Below are positions 42,458-51,593 of a stretch of DNA of 64,000 nucleotides, piece by piece (within the stretch, counting starts at the first letter, position 1; each line of letters starts with the position of its first letter). The notes beneath the pieces are model-generated. The model was not told the origin of the DNA. It made no database searches and worked only from the letters and a program-made list of their open reading frames with translations. The position numbers and the translations under genes are program-made. Source of the DNA: Dyella_A sp051962475 (lineage in GTDB: Bacteria; Pseudomonadota; Gammaproteobacteria; Xanthomonadales; Rhodanobacteraceae); contig NZ_JBQCCF010000036.1 in the NCBI RefSeq assembly GCF_051962475.1, forward strand, positions 1 to 64,000, in the 5' to 3' direction.

Positions 42458-44233
42458 TCACCCCTGCCCGGCCGGCTCCGGCGCTGCGACCGCCACGTGC
42501 AGCTCCTTGAGCTGGCTCGCGGCCACCGGCGAGGGCGCGTCGGTCATCAGATCCTGCGCGCTGGTGGTCTTGGGGAAGGCGATCACGTCGCGGATCGACT
42601 CGGTGCCGGCCATCAGTGCGGCGATGCGGTCGATGCCGAAGGCCAGGCCGCCGTGCGGCGGCGCGCCGAACTTCAGCGCCTTGAGCAGGAAACCGAACTT
42701 CATCTCTGCCTCCTCCGCACCGATGCCGAGCAGCTCGAACACGGCGCTCTGCATCTCCGGGCGATGGATACGGATCGAGCCACCGCCGATCTCGTTGCCG
42801 TTGAGCACCATGTCGTAGCCACGGCTCACCGCGTTGGCCGCGTTCGCCTTGAGGTCAGCGATGTCGTCCACCTTGGGCGCGGTGAACGGGTGATGCAGGG
42901 CGACGAAGCGCTTCTCTTCCTCGTCGTATTCGAACATCGGGAAGTCGGTGACCCACAGGGGCTTCCAGCTGTTCTCGACCAGGCCACGGTCCTTGCCGAC
43001 CTTCAGGCGCAGCGCGCCCATGAAGTCGGTGACCGTCTTCCACTTGCCGGCGCCGACGAACACGATGTCGCCGGTCTGCGCGCCGGTGGCCTTGAGCAGG
43101 CCGTCCAGCGCCGCGTCGTCGAGGAACTTCGCCACCGGCGAGTTGACGCCTTCGCGGCCCTTGGTCAGATCTTCCACCTTGAGCCAGGCCAGGCCCTTGG
43201 CGCCGTAGCGGGCGACGAACTCGGTGAGCCCGTCGATTTCCTTGCGCGACAGCGTGGCCGCGTCCGGCACGCGCAGCGCGGCGACGCGGCCGGCCGGATC
43301 GTTGGCCGGCTCGGCAAACACCTTGAACTCGACGTGCTTCAGCGCCGCGGCCACGTCGACCAGCTCCAGCGCGATGCGCAGGTCCGGCTTGTCCGAGCCG
43401 AAGCGGCGCATGGCTTCGTCCCAGGTCATGCGTGGGAAGGTGGCGTCCAGCTCCACACCCTGCACTTCACGGAACACGTGGCGGATCAGCTCCTCCACGA
43501 AATCCTGCACGTCCTGCTCCTCGACGAAGGCGAACTCCAGGTCGAGCTGGGTGAACTCCGGCTGGCGGTCGGCGCGAAGGTCCTCGTCGCGGAAGCAGCG
43601 GGCGATCTGGTAGTAGCGGTCGAAGCCGGCCATCATCAGGATCTGTTTGAACAGCTGCGGCGACTGCGGCAACGCGTAGAACTGGCCCGGATGCACGCGG
43701 CTGGGCACCAGGTAGTCACGCGCGCCTTCGGGCGTGGCCTTGGTCAGGATCGGCGTCTCGATGTCCTGGAAACCGCGCTCGTCGAGGTAGCGGCGCAGCG
43801 CCTGCACCAGCTTGATGCGCTTGCGCATCATCGCCTGCATTTCAGGGCGGCGCAGGTCGAGGTAGCGGTAGGTCATCCGCATGTCCTCGTTGGGGTTCTC
43901 GTGCAGCGCGAAAGGCAGATCCTTCGCCACGTTGAGAATCTCCACCTGCTCGGCCAGCAGCTCGACCGTGCCGGTCTTGAGCTTGTCGTTCACCGAGAGC
44001 CGCGCGCGGATCGTGCCAGTCACGCGCAGGCAGTACTCATAACCGACGTCGCCAGCCACCGCGAAGGCATCGGCGTTCTCGCGCTCCACCACCACCTGGG
44101 CCAGCCCTTCGTGATCGCGCAGGTCGATGAAGGCGACGTGGGATTGCAGGCGGGTCTTGTTGACCCAGCCGCACAGGGTGATGGTCTGGCCGACCAGGGA
44201 CTCGTCGATGAGTCCGCAGTAATGCGTGCGCAT
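42458..44233 (-). CDS. aspS: Aspartyl-tRNA synthetase
   Basis: 591-residue class IIb synthetase with an N-terminal OB anticodon-binding domain (residues 1-105), the bacterial GAD insertion, and catalytic motifs: motif 2 in FRDEDLRADRQPEFTQLDLE and motif 3 in GGLAFGIDRIAAL. The anticodon-loop stretch that separates discriminating from non-discriminating enzymes reads KTRLQSHVAFIDLRD, with neither the usual Leu nor the usual His placed clearly. It is upstream of yebC in the usual order. Confidence 0.97.
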   Translation of the reverse strand: MRTHYCGLIDESLVGQTITLCGWVNKTRLQSHVAFIDLRDHEGLAQVVVERENADAFAVAGDVGYEYCLRVTGTIRARLSVNDKLKTGTVELLAEQVEILNVAKDLPFALHENPNEDMRMTYRYLDLRRPEMQAMMRKRIKLVQALRRYLDERGFQDIETPILTKATPEGARDYLVPSRVHPGQFYALPQSPQLFKQILMMAGFDRYYQIARCFRDEDLRADRQPEFTQLDLEFAFVEEQDVQDFVEELIRHVFREVQGVELDATFPRMTWDEAMRRFGSDKPDLRIALELVDVAAALKHVEFKVFAEPANDPAGRVAALRVPDAATLSRKEIDGLTEFVARYGAKGLAWLKVEDLTKGREGVNSPVAKFLDDAALDGLLKATGAQTGDIVFVGAGKWKTVTDFMGALRLKVGKDRGLVENSWKPLWVTDFPMFEYDEEEKRFVALHHPFTAPKVDDIADLKANAANAVSRGYDMVLNGNEIGGGSIRIHRPEMQSAVFELLGIGAEEAEMKFGFLLKALKFGAPPHGGLAFGIDRIAALMAGTESIRDVIAFPKTTSAQDLMTDAPSPVAASQLKELHVAVAAPEPAGQG

Positions 44234-44345
44234 GCGCTTGAAACTCCGGGCCGCGGCGGCGGCGTGGGGGCGAAGAAAAGACCGCGAATGTTACCACCGC
44301 AGGCGGCCGCCACGCCTGCGCCGCCGTCGCACGGACGCCCTGCCG

Positions 44346-44948
44346 CTACCAGCGACGATCGACCACGAACTGCCCGCGGCAGCCATGGGCGACCCACACC
44401 CCGGCGCGGTTCCAGCCCCAGCTGTAGCCTTCCGTGCACCGCGCATCGGACAACTGACGCACCAGCCGCGCATGCCCGCGCGGGCCGACGTCGACCTGGC
44501 ACATCTGGTAGCGCTTCTTGTTGCTGTCGCACTGCAGCCGAATCTGGCGGTCCCAGCCCGGGCCCGGGCGCCAGGGGCCACGGTCGTCATCGCGGTCGTG
44601 GTGGCGATCGTCGCGATCGCCGTAGCGGTCGCGGTAACGGTCGTCGTAGCGATCATCGTCGCGGCCGCCCCAGCGATCGCCCGCCACGAACAGCCCGCGG
44701 CAGCCGCGATCCACCCATAGCACGCCGCGCTCCACGCCCCAGGTATCGCCGCGCACGCAGGCCGCCTTGGATTCCTGTTTCATCAACCGCGCGTCGCGCC
44801 ACGGCATCACGCAGCGGGTGTAATGGCCGTCGTTGCTGGCGCAGCGCACCGGGTCGTTCCAGCCCTGGGCGCGCAACGGCGCCGATCCAGACAGCAGCGC
44901 GAACGCGCCCAGTACCCAGGCCAATGCCGCGGCAAGAAGTGATCGCAT
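44346..44948 (-). CDS. DUF3011 exported protein with two Cys-rich repeats
   Basis: 200 residues with a signal peptide (to about AQ, residue 28). Two copies of the DUF3011 motif lie at about 35-90 and 139-197. Each follows C...Y..C...L..QxS...C...WG...WV..GCR..F. They are joined by a linker at 91-133 made almost wholly of Asp, Arg, Tyr, His and Gly. DUF3011 has no assigned function; the duplicated Cys pattern suggests a disulfide-bonded periplasmic or secreted domain. The DNA of the linker is repetitive. Confidence 0.82.
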   Translation of the reverse strand: MRSLLAAALAWVLGAFALLSGSAPLRAQGWNDPVRCASNDGHYTRCVMPWRDARLMKQESKAACVRGDTWGVERGVLWVDRGCRGLFVAGDRWGGRDDDRYDDRYRDRYGDRDDRHHDRDDDRGPWRPGPGWDRQIRLQCDSNKKRYQMCQVDVGPRGHARLVRQLSDARCTEGYSWGWNRAGVWVAHGCRGQFVVDRRW

Positions 44949-45032
44949 GGTGCCCCTCCAGTGATGGTGGGCGGACGCTAGCGGCACGCTGCCGAACGGC
45001 GATTGAACCGGCGCAAATCCTTGCGTGCGGGA

Positions 45033-45317
45033 TCAGTCGGCGGCGGCGGGCGCCGGAGCGGGAGCGGGAGCGGCCGCCGGTGCCGGTGCCGGAGCCGCGG
45101 CCGGGTCGCCAGCGAGGTTACGCTTCTTGTCGCCGTCCTTCTTGAAGTCGGTCTCGTACCAGCCGCTGCCAGCTAGGCGGAACGCCGGTGCGGTCACCTG
45201 CCGCTGCACTTGTTCGGCGCCACAGGCCGGACACACGGTGGGATCGGCGTCGGAGAGCTTCTGCAGGCGGTCGAAGCTGTGGCCGCAGGCCTGGCAGGCG
45301 AAGGCGTAGATGGGCAT
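45033..45317 (-). CDS. FmdB family zinc ribbon protein
   Basis: 94 residues. N-terminal FmdB domain with the ribbon cysteines in CQACGHSFDRLQKL and CPACGAEQVQRQV. The C-terminus has an Ala/Pro tail of about 25 residues, the AP-repeat tail often seen in Xanthomonadales FmdB. Function unproven; it is commonly upstream of aspS. ATG at 45317. Confidence 0.88.
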   Translation of the reverse strand: MPIYAFACQACGHSFDRLQKLSDADPTVCPACGAEQVQRQVTAPAFRLAGSGWYETDFKKDGDKKRNLAGDPAAAPAPAPAAAPAPAPAPAAAD

Positions 45318-45433
45318 GAAAAATCTCCGTGGAGCATCGGGCAGGCGCCGACTATGGCGCCTCGCGCCAGCATTTCAAGCATGAGAAGCTCACCCGCTGC
45401 ACGATCTTGCGACAACACATTACTAACGTCTGG

Positions 45434-45463
45434 TTGACAGAGGCCCTAGCGGCTACCTAGTTT
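45434..45463 (+). promoter_or_regulatory. Candidate promoter of the TonB receptor gene
   Basis: A consensus -35 TTGACA at 45434-45439, with a weak -10-like TAGTTT at 45458-45463, 110 bases before the start codon. The -10 match is poor. Confidence 0.35.
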
Positions 45464-45574
45464 GCGAGACGAGGGAGCCATGTCGCGTCGCAGCAAATCA
45501 CGACCGACACCGATTCGTCGCAGGGACTTTCATCGCGCACACAGACGCGATCCGCTATCCGGGGAGAATCTTTC

Positions 45575-47974
45575 ATGTCTGCACGACCACTACCGACCCG
45601 CACCGCTCTGGTCACCGCCACTCTGCTTGCACTCTCGCAGGTGGCCATGGCCCAGGACGCCGCCCCCCAGCAGGGCGAGAAGAAGACCACCAACCTGCAG
45701 ACGGTCGTCGTTACCGGCACACGGTCGTTCGACCGCACCGAGTCGACCTCGCTCGCCCCGATCGACGTGCTGACCCCGAAAGACCTCGAAGGCACCGGTG
45801 CACCCAACCTGGCCACGGCGCTGCGCACCCTGCTGCCGTCGTTCAATTTCCCCCAGCCCTCGGTAACCGACGCCACCGACGCGATCCAGCCTGCCCAGCT
45901 GCGCGGCCTGGCGCCCGACCACACTCTGGTGCTGATCAACGGCAAGCGCCAGCACCCCACCGCCATCGTCAACGTCAACGGCTCGCTCGGCCGCGGCTCC
46001 TCGCCGGTGGACATCAATGCGATCCCGGTCAACGCGATCGACCACGTGGAAGTGCTGCGTGACGGTGCCGCCGCCCAGTACGGCTCCGACGCGATCGCCG
46101 GCGTCATCAACATCATTCTCAAGGGCGGCGCCGAGCACGGCTCGGCCAGCCTCACCCGCGGCCAGTACGACGGCGGCGATGGCGACACGTGGCAGGGCGG
46201 CGCCGACGGCGGCTTCAAGCTCGGCGACAAGGGCTGGATCCACCTGAGCGCCAACGCCACGCACCAGGACTCGACCAACCGCGCCGGTCCGGATCCGCGC
46301 TACCCGGCCGACCCGACCTACAATACGGTCACCTTCCACTACGGCCTGCCGCTGACCCGCTCCAAGCAGGCGGCGATCAACGCGCAGTACGACCTGACAC
46401 CGAACGCCCAGCTGTACGCGTTCACCCTGTTCAACAAGCGCGACGTGAAGGCCGGCGGCTTCTTCCGCTCGCTCTCGCAGTACGCCAGCAATGGCTCCGG
46501 CGCAGTCGACGTGTATCCCAGCGGCTATCTGCCGATCGAGAACAGCGCGATCCGCGACGACTCTGAAGTGCTGGGCGTGCGCGGCAAGGTGGCTGACTGG
46601 AACTACGACCTCAGCGCCAACACCGGCGGCAACCACTGGAAGCTCAACACCACCGACACCTACAACTACTCGCTCGGCGCCGATTCGCCGACCGGCTTCT
46701 ACATCGGCACGCTGACCAACCGGCAGGACGCGTTCAACGGCGACTTCAGCCGCGACTTCGAGATCAGCGGACTGCAGAGCCCGCTCACCGTCGCCTGGGG
46801 CCTGGAGTACCGCCACGAGAAGTTCACCATCAAGGAAGGTGACGGCGCCTCCTATGCCGGCGCCGGTGCCCAGGTGTTCCCGGGCTACCAGCCGGGCGAC
46901 GCGGGCACGCATGGCCGTAACAGCCGCGCGGTCTACCTCGACCTGGAAAGCGACCTGACCTACAAGTTTTCCGCCGGCCTGGCCGCGCGCTACGAGCACT
47001 ACAGCGATTTCGGCAGCACCACCTCGGCGAAGGCGTCCGGCCGCTACGCGTTCAACGACACCGTGGCGCTGCGCGGCACCGTGTCGAACGGCTTCCGCGC
47101 ACCATCGCTGCAGCAGGAGTACTACTCCTCCACCGCGATCAACTTCGTCAACCAGGGCGGCGGCGTGCTGGTGCCGTACACGATCCGCACCTTCCCGGTG
47201 ACCGATCCGGCCGCGCAGGCGCTGGGGGCGCAGAACCTCAAGCCTGAAAAGTCGCGCAACTACAGCCTCGGACTCGTGCTGACGCCGTCCAACGGCCTGT
47301 ACACCACGCTGGACCTGTACCAGATCGACATCGACCACCGCATCATTCTCAGCGGCAACCTGGTCGGCGACGCGGTGCAGAACTACCTCACCTCGGTGGG
47401 CATCCCGTTCGTCAGCGGCGGCCGCTTCTTCACCAACGCGGTGGACACGCGCACCCGCGGCGTGGATCTCGTCTCCACCTACCCAATCGAGCTGCAGAAC
47501 TCCTCACTCAAGCTCACCGGCGGCATCAACTACAACAAGACCACTATTCGCAACATCGCCGACAACCCACCGCAACTGGGCCTGGCCGGGCTCACCCTGC
47601 CGATCATCGACCGCGCCGAACAGGGTCGCATCACCAAGGGCACGCCCAAGACCAAGGCCTTCGTGGCCGGCGACTGGACGGTAAACAACTGGACCTTCCA
47701 CGGTCAGGTCACCCGCTACGGCGAGTGGACGACGTTCGGCACCGTGCCCAGCGGCGACCAGACCTTCGGCTCGGCCTATCTGCTGGATCTGTCGGCCAGC
47801 TACAACTGGAACGACTGGACCTTCAGCGTGGGCGGCAACAACGTCACCAACGAATACCCGGACAAGGTGCAGCCGCGTACGGCGGCATTCAACGTCATCC
47901 TCCCGTATCCCAACTCCTCGCCGTATGGCTTCAGCGGTGCGTACTACTACGCCACGGTGGCCTACCACTGGTAA
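45575..47974 (+). CDS. TonB-dependent outer membrane receptor
   Basis: 799 residues: signal peptide ending at VAMA, a TonB box LQTVVVTGTR near residues 41-50, the plug domain (LRTLLPSFNF, VLINGKRQHPTA, IDHVEVLRDGAAAQYGSDAIAGVINI), and a 22-strand barrel that ends in the aromatic YATVAYHW. It imports a ligand across the outer membrane at the expense of the proton-motive force through TonB. The ligand is not revealed by the neighbours, since no regulator or transporter is adjacent. GGGGAGA precedes ATG 45575. Confidence 0.94.
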   Translation: MSARPLPTRTALVTATLLALSQVAMAQDAAPQQGEKKTTNLQTVVVTGTRSFDRTESTSLAPIDVLTPKDLEGTGAPNLATALRTLLPSFNFPQPSVTDATDAIQPAQLRGLAPDHTLVLINGKRQHPTAIVNVNGSLGRGSSPVDINAIPVNAIDHVEVLRDGAAAQYGSDAIAGVINIILKGGAEHGSASLTRGQYDGGDGDTWQGGADGGFKLGDKGWIHLSANATHQDSTNRAGPDPRYPADPTYNTVTFHYGLPLTRSKQAAINAQYDLTPNAQLYAFTLFNKRDVKAGGFFRSLSQYASNGSGAVDVYPSGYLPIENSAIRDDSEVLGVRGKVADWNYDLSANTGGNHWKLNTTDTYNYSLGADSPTGFYIGTLTNRQDAFNGDFSRDFEISGLQSPLTVAWGLEYRHEKFTIKEGDGASYAGAGAQVFPGYQPGDAGTHGRNSRAVYLDLESDLTYKFSAGLAARYEHYSDFGSTTSAKASGRYAFNDTVALRGTVSNGFRAPSLQQEYYSSTAINFVNQGGGVLVPYTIRTFPVTDPAAQALGAQNLKPEKSRNYSLGLVLTPSNGLYTTLDLYQIDIDHRIILSGNLVGDAVQNYLTSVGIPFVSGGRFFTNAVDTRTRGVDLVSTYPIELQNSSLKLTGGINYNKTTIRNIADNPPQLGLAGLTLPIIDRAEQGRITKGTPKTKAFVAGDWTVNNWTFHGQVTRYGEWTTFGTVPSGDQTFGSAYLLDLSASYNWNDWTFSVGGNNVTNEYPDKVQPRTAAFNVILPYPNSSPYGFSGAYYYATVAYHW

Positions 47975-47994
47975 GCCTCCTGGCTCATCGCCGC

Positions 47995-48030
47995 AACGAA
48001 GAAGCCCGCCAATTGGCGGGCTTCTTCGTT
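47995..48030. terminator. 36-base perfect palindromic bidirectional terminator
   Basis: AACGAAGAAGCCCGCC on the left arm and its exact complement on the right arm, with a central AATT, making 36 bases of perfect dyad symmetry. It lies between the convergent ends of the TonB receptor gene (47974) and clpB (48053). TTCTTCGTTCTT follows on the plus strand. Confidence 0.9.
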
Positions 48031-48052
48031 CTTGCCGGCGCAGCGGCCCAGG

Positions 48053-50641
48053 TCAAGCCTTGCCGAACACCAGGTGCCCGCCCTCGGCATCCACCGCCAC
48101 GGTGGCGCCGGCCGGGAAACGTCCCTCGAGGATTTCCCGCGACAGCGGGTTCTCCACCTGCTGCTGGATCGCCCGCTTCAGCGGCCGCGCACCGTACACC
48201 GGGTCGAAACCCACGTTGCCCAGCAGGTCCAGCGCCTTCTCGCTGATGGTCAGGCCCAGCTGGCGCTCGGCCAGCCGCTTTTCCAGGCTGCGCAGCTGGA
48301 TGCGGGCGATCTGCCGGATCTGCGGCTTGGTCAGCGGGTGGAACACCACAATGTCGTCCAGCCGGTTGATGAACTCCGGTCGGAAGTGCGCCTGCACCAC
48401 GCCCATCACCGCGGCCTTCATCTGCGTGTAGGCCTCGGGCGAATCGTCTCCGGCCAGCTCCTGGATCTGGTGCGAGCCGAGGTTGGAGGTCATCACGATG
48501 ACCGTGTTGCGGAAGTCCACCGTGCGGCCCTGGCCGTCGGTGAGGCGACCGTCGTCGAGCACCTGCAGCAGGATGTTGAACACGTCCGGATGCGCCTTCT
48601 CCACCTCGTCCAGCAGGATCACGCTGTACGGCCGGCGGCGCACCGCCTCGGTGAGGTAGCCGCCCTCTTCATAGCCGACATAACCCGGGGGCGCGCCGAC
48701 CAGTCGCGACACGGCATGCTTCTCCATGAACTCGCTCATGTCGATGCGTACCATCGCGTCGGCCGAGTCGAACAGGAATTCGGCCAGCGCCTTGCACAGC
48801 TCGGTCTTGCCCACGCCGGTAGGGCCGAGGAACAGGAACGAGCCGCTGGGCCGGTTCGGGTCGGACAGCCCCGCGCGCGAGCGGCGCACGGAGTCGGCCA
48901 CCACCTTGATCGCCTCGTCCTGGCCGACCACGCGCGCGTGCAGCGCGTCCTCCATCTTCAAGAGCTTCTCGCGCTCGCCTTCGAGCATCTTGCTGACCGG
49001 GATGCCGGTCCAGCGCGACACCACCTCGGCGATCTCCTCGGCGGTGACGCGGTCCTGCACCAGCTTGAAGTCGCCCTGCTGCTCGGCGGCCTGCGCCGCG
49101 GCGAGCTGCTTTTCCAGTTCCGGCATGCGGCCGTACTGGATCTCGCTCATCTTGGCGTAGTCCTGGCGGCGCTGCGCCGCCTCCAGCTCCACGCGCGCGG
49201 CCTCGATCTGCTCCTTCACCTTGGTGGCCCCCTGCAGCGCAGCCTTCTCGGATTTCCAGATCTCGTTGAGGTCGGAAAACTCGCGCTCGAGCTTCTCGAT
49301 GTCGGCCTCCAGATCGGCGAGGCGCTTCTTCGACTCGTCGTCCTTCTCCTTCTTCAGCATTTCGCGCTGGATCTTCAGCTGGATCAGCCGGCGCTCCAGG
49401 CGGTCGAGCTCTTCCGGCTTGGAGTCGATCTCCATGCGGATGCGCGAGGCGGCCTCGTCCATCAAGTCGATCGCCTTGTCCGGCAGCTGGCGGTCGGGGA
49501 TGTAGCGGTTGGACAGCGTGGCCGCGGCGACGATCGCCGGGTCGGTGATCTCCACGCCGTGGTGCACCGCGTAGCGCTCCTTCAGGCCGCGCAGGATCGC
49601 GATGGTGTCCTCCACCGTGGGCTCGCCCACGAACACCTTCTGGAAGCGGCGCTCCAGCGCGGCGTCCTTCTCGATGTACTTGCGGTACTCGTCCAGCGTA
49701 GTCGCGCCGATACAGTGCAGCTCGCCGCGCGCCAGCGCAGGCTTGAGCATGTTGCCGGCATCCATCGCGCCGTCGGCCTTGCCGGCGCCGACCATGGTGT
49801 GCAGCTCGTCGATGAACAGAATCACCCGGCCTTCCTGCTTGGCCAGATCGTTGAGCACGGCCTTGAGCCGTTCCTCGAACTCGCCGCGAAATTTCGCACC
49901 GGCGATCAGCGCGCCCATGTCCAGCGACAGCACGCGGCGGTCGCGCAGGCCCTCGGGCACTTCACCCTTCACGATGCGCTGGGCCAAGCCCTCGACGATC
50001 GCGGTCTTGCCCACGCCGGGCTCGCCGATCAGCACCGGGTTGTTCTTGGTGCGCCGCTGCAGCACCTGGATCGTGCGGCGGATCTCCTCGTCGCGGCCGA
50101 TCACTGGGTCGAGCTTGCCGCTCTCGGCACGCGCGGTGAGGTCGATGCAGTACTTCTCCAGCGCCTGGCGCTGCTCTTCGGCGTTCTCGCTCTGCACCTT
50201 CTCGCCGCCGCGCAGCTTCTCGATCGCCGCCTCGATCGCTGCCTTCTGCGCCCCAGCCGCCTTCAGCGCGCCGCCCAGCTCGCCCTTGTCCTCCAATGCC
50301 GCCAGCACAAACAGCTCGCTTGCAATGAACTGGTCGCCACGCTGCTGCGCCAGCTTGTCGGTGAGGTTGAGCAGGCGCGACAGGTCGTTGCCTACGTTGA
50401 TGTTGCCTTCCTGCCCGCGCACCTGCGGCAGGCGATCGAGCATCTCGCCCACGCGCTGGCGCAGCGCCGGCACGTTGACCTGTGCCTGGGTCAACAGTGG
50501 CCCGGTCGAGCCGCCCTGCTGATCCAGCAGCGCAGCCATCACGTGCACCGGCTCGAGCATGTTGTTGTCGCGCCCGACCGCCAGCGACTGCGCGTCGGCC
50601 AGCGCCTGCTGGAAACGCGAGGTGAGCTTATCCATCCGCAT
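48053..50641 (-). CDS. clpB: ATP-dependent chaperone ClpB
   Basis: 862-residue Hsp100 disaggregase that acts with DnaK. N-terminal Clp_N repeats, AAA+ domain 1 with Walker A GEPGVGKT (206-213), a coiled-coil middle domain rich in Lys/Glu/Leu (about 410-530), AAA+ domain 2 with GPTGVGKT near 608, and the C-terminal small domain. The start at 50641 has AGAGGGGA eight bases upstream; a second ATG two codons in could be used. A heat-shock promoter is visible upstream. Confidence 0.96.
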   Translation of the reverse strand: MRMDKLTSRFQQALADAQSLAVGRDNNMLEPVHVMAALLDQQGGSTGPLLTQAQVNVPALRQRVGEMLDRLPQVRGQEGNINVGNDLSRLLNLTDKLAQQRGDQFIASELFVLAALEDKGELGGALKAAGAQKAAIEAAIEKLRGGEKVQSENAEEQRQALEKYCIDLTARAESGKLDPVIGRDEEIRRTIQVLQRRTKNNPVLIGEPGVGKTAIVEGLAQRIVKGEVPEGLRDRRVLSLDMGALIAGAKFRGEFEERLKAVLNDLAKQEGRVILFIDELHTMVGAGKADGAMDAGNMLKPALARGELHCIGATTLDEYRKYIEKDAALERRFQKVFVGEPTVEDTIAILRGLKERYAVHHGVEITDPAIVAAATLSNRYIPDRQLPDKAIDLMDEAASRIRMEIDSKPEELDRLERRLIQLKIQREMLKKEKDDESKKRLADLEADIEKLEREFSDLNEIWKSEKAALQGATKVKEQIEAARVELEAAQRRQDYAKMSEIQYGRMPELEKQLAAAQAAEQQGDFKLVQDRVTAEEIAEVVSRWTGIPVSKMLEGEREKLLKMEDALHARVVGQDEAIKVVADSVRRSRAGLSDPNRPSGSFLFLGPTGVGKTELCKALAEFLFDSADAMVRIDMSEFMEKHAVSRLVGAPPGYVGYEEGGYLTEAVRRRPYSVILLDEVEKAHPDVFNILLQVLDDGRLTDGQGRTVDFRNTVIVMTSNLGSHQIQELAGDDSPEAYTQMKAAVMGVVQAHFRPEFINRLDDIVVFHPLTKPQIRQIARIQLRSLEKRLAERQLGLTISEKALDLLGNVGFDPVYGARPLKRAIQQQVENPLSREILEGRFPAGATVAVDAEGGHLVFGKA

Positions 50642-50694
50642 GAGGTGATCCCCTCTCTGAATACTGTTGGCAGCGCCGCTGCCGCTGAGGCGCA

Positions 50695-50722
50695 AGATGC
50701 GGACGGGCGAGGCCGATTCAAG
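50695..50722 (-). promoter_or_regulatory. Sigma-32-type promoter for clpB
   Basis: On the minus strand CTTGAA, 14 bases, then CCGCATCT, close to the sigma-32 consensus CTTGAAA-(N12-15)-CCCCATNT. It is 54 bases upstream of the clpB start. Heat-shock control of clpB is established in E. coli. Confidence 0.7.
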
Positions 50723-50768
50723 CGGATGCGCCCAGCCTTCACATGAGCCTTGCTAGCGTGCGCCGCCG

Positions 50769-51593
50769 ATGACCGCCCCCGCCACGCCCCCCACCGACCT
50801 GCCCCCGCCCCCGTTGCCCGCCCCCGATGCGCGCTGGGCGTTGTTCCTGGACGTCGATGGCACCCTGCTCGACTTCCATGACGACCCCGCCGCCGTCGCC
50901 GCCTCGCCCGAGCTGCTCGCGATCCTGCAGCAACTGCACGCCGAGTTGCACGGCGCACTGTCGCTGGTGAGCGGCCGTGCGCTGACTGACCTGGAACGGC
51001 TGTTCGGCCATCCCTGGGCAATGGCCGGCCTGCACGGCCTGCAGCTTCGCCACGCGGACGGGCAGCGCCGCGAGCATCCGCTGGACACATCCGCTCACGC
51101 GAAGCTCAAGCAGCGCGCCGAAACGATGCTGGAAGCGCTCGGCGGCATCGAACTGGAGGACAAGGGCATCGCCATCGCCCTGCACTGCCGCCGCTCGCCG
51201 GAACGCTTCGCCGTCATGCGCGATGCCGCGGCCGCTCTCGCCGAAGCGATGCCAGGCTACGAGCTGCAGGCCGGCAACCTGGTGATGGAGATCAAGCCGG
51301 CCGGCATGGACAAGGGGCGGGCCGTGCGCGAACTGCTGCAGCGGCCACCGTTCGCCGGCCGTCAGCCGGTCTACGTGGGCGACGACCTCACCGACGAGCA
51401 CGCCTTCGACACGGTCGCGCGCGCGGGCGGGTACGGCGTGCGGGTCGGCTGTCGACACCCCACTGCCGCGCAATTCACGCTGCCTAGTCCTGCTGCCGTG
51501 CAGCATTGGTTGATCCGCGTGTACCACGCACTGATGCAAGGAAATTCGCTGCATGACCCCCGCCAGGACCGAGACCCCGCAGCACGATCTTGA
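50769..51593 (+). CDS. otsB: Trehalose-6-phosphate phosphatase
   Basis: 274 residues, HAD phosphatase. Motif I LFLDVDGTLLDF (D28, D30), motif II SLVSGRALTDLERL, and YVGDDLTDEHAF for motif III-IV. It dephosphorylates trehalose 6-phosphate made by OtsA. The first 20 residues are Pro-rich. Its last 41 bases overlap the GH15 gene in another frame. Divergent from clpB. Confidence 0.94.
   Translation: MTAPATPPTDLPPPPLPAPDARWALFLDVDGTLLDFHDDPAAVAASPELLAILQQLHAELHGALSLVSGRALTDLERLFGHPWAMAGLHGLQLRHADGQRREHPLDTSAHAKLKQRAETMLEALGGIELEDKGIAIALHCRRSPERFAVMRDAAAALAEAMPGYELQAGNLVMEIKPAGMDKGRAVRELLQRPPFAGRQPVYVGDDLTDEHAFDTVARAGGYGVRVGCRHPTAAQFTLPSPAAVQHWLIRVYHALMQGNSLHDPRQDRDPAARS

Noticed and set aside
44570..44665. 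Possible short tandem repeat array (CRISPR-like or VNTR)
   Set aside because: It is the Asp/Arg-rich linker of the DUF3011 gene; units are irregular and there are no spacers.
45480..45773. Arg-rich reading frame starting MSRRSKSRPTPIRRRD just upstream of the TonB receptor, with a GAGGGAG ribosome-like site
   Set aside because: It runs into the receptor gene in another frame, has no family resemblance and lies where a leader is likely; a short leader peptide is possible but not supported.
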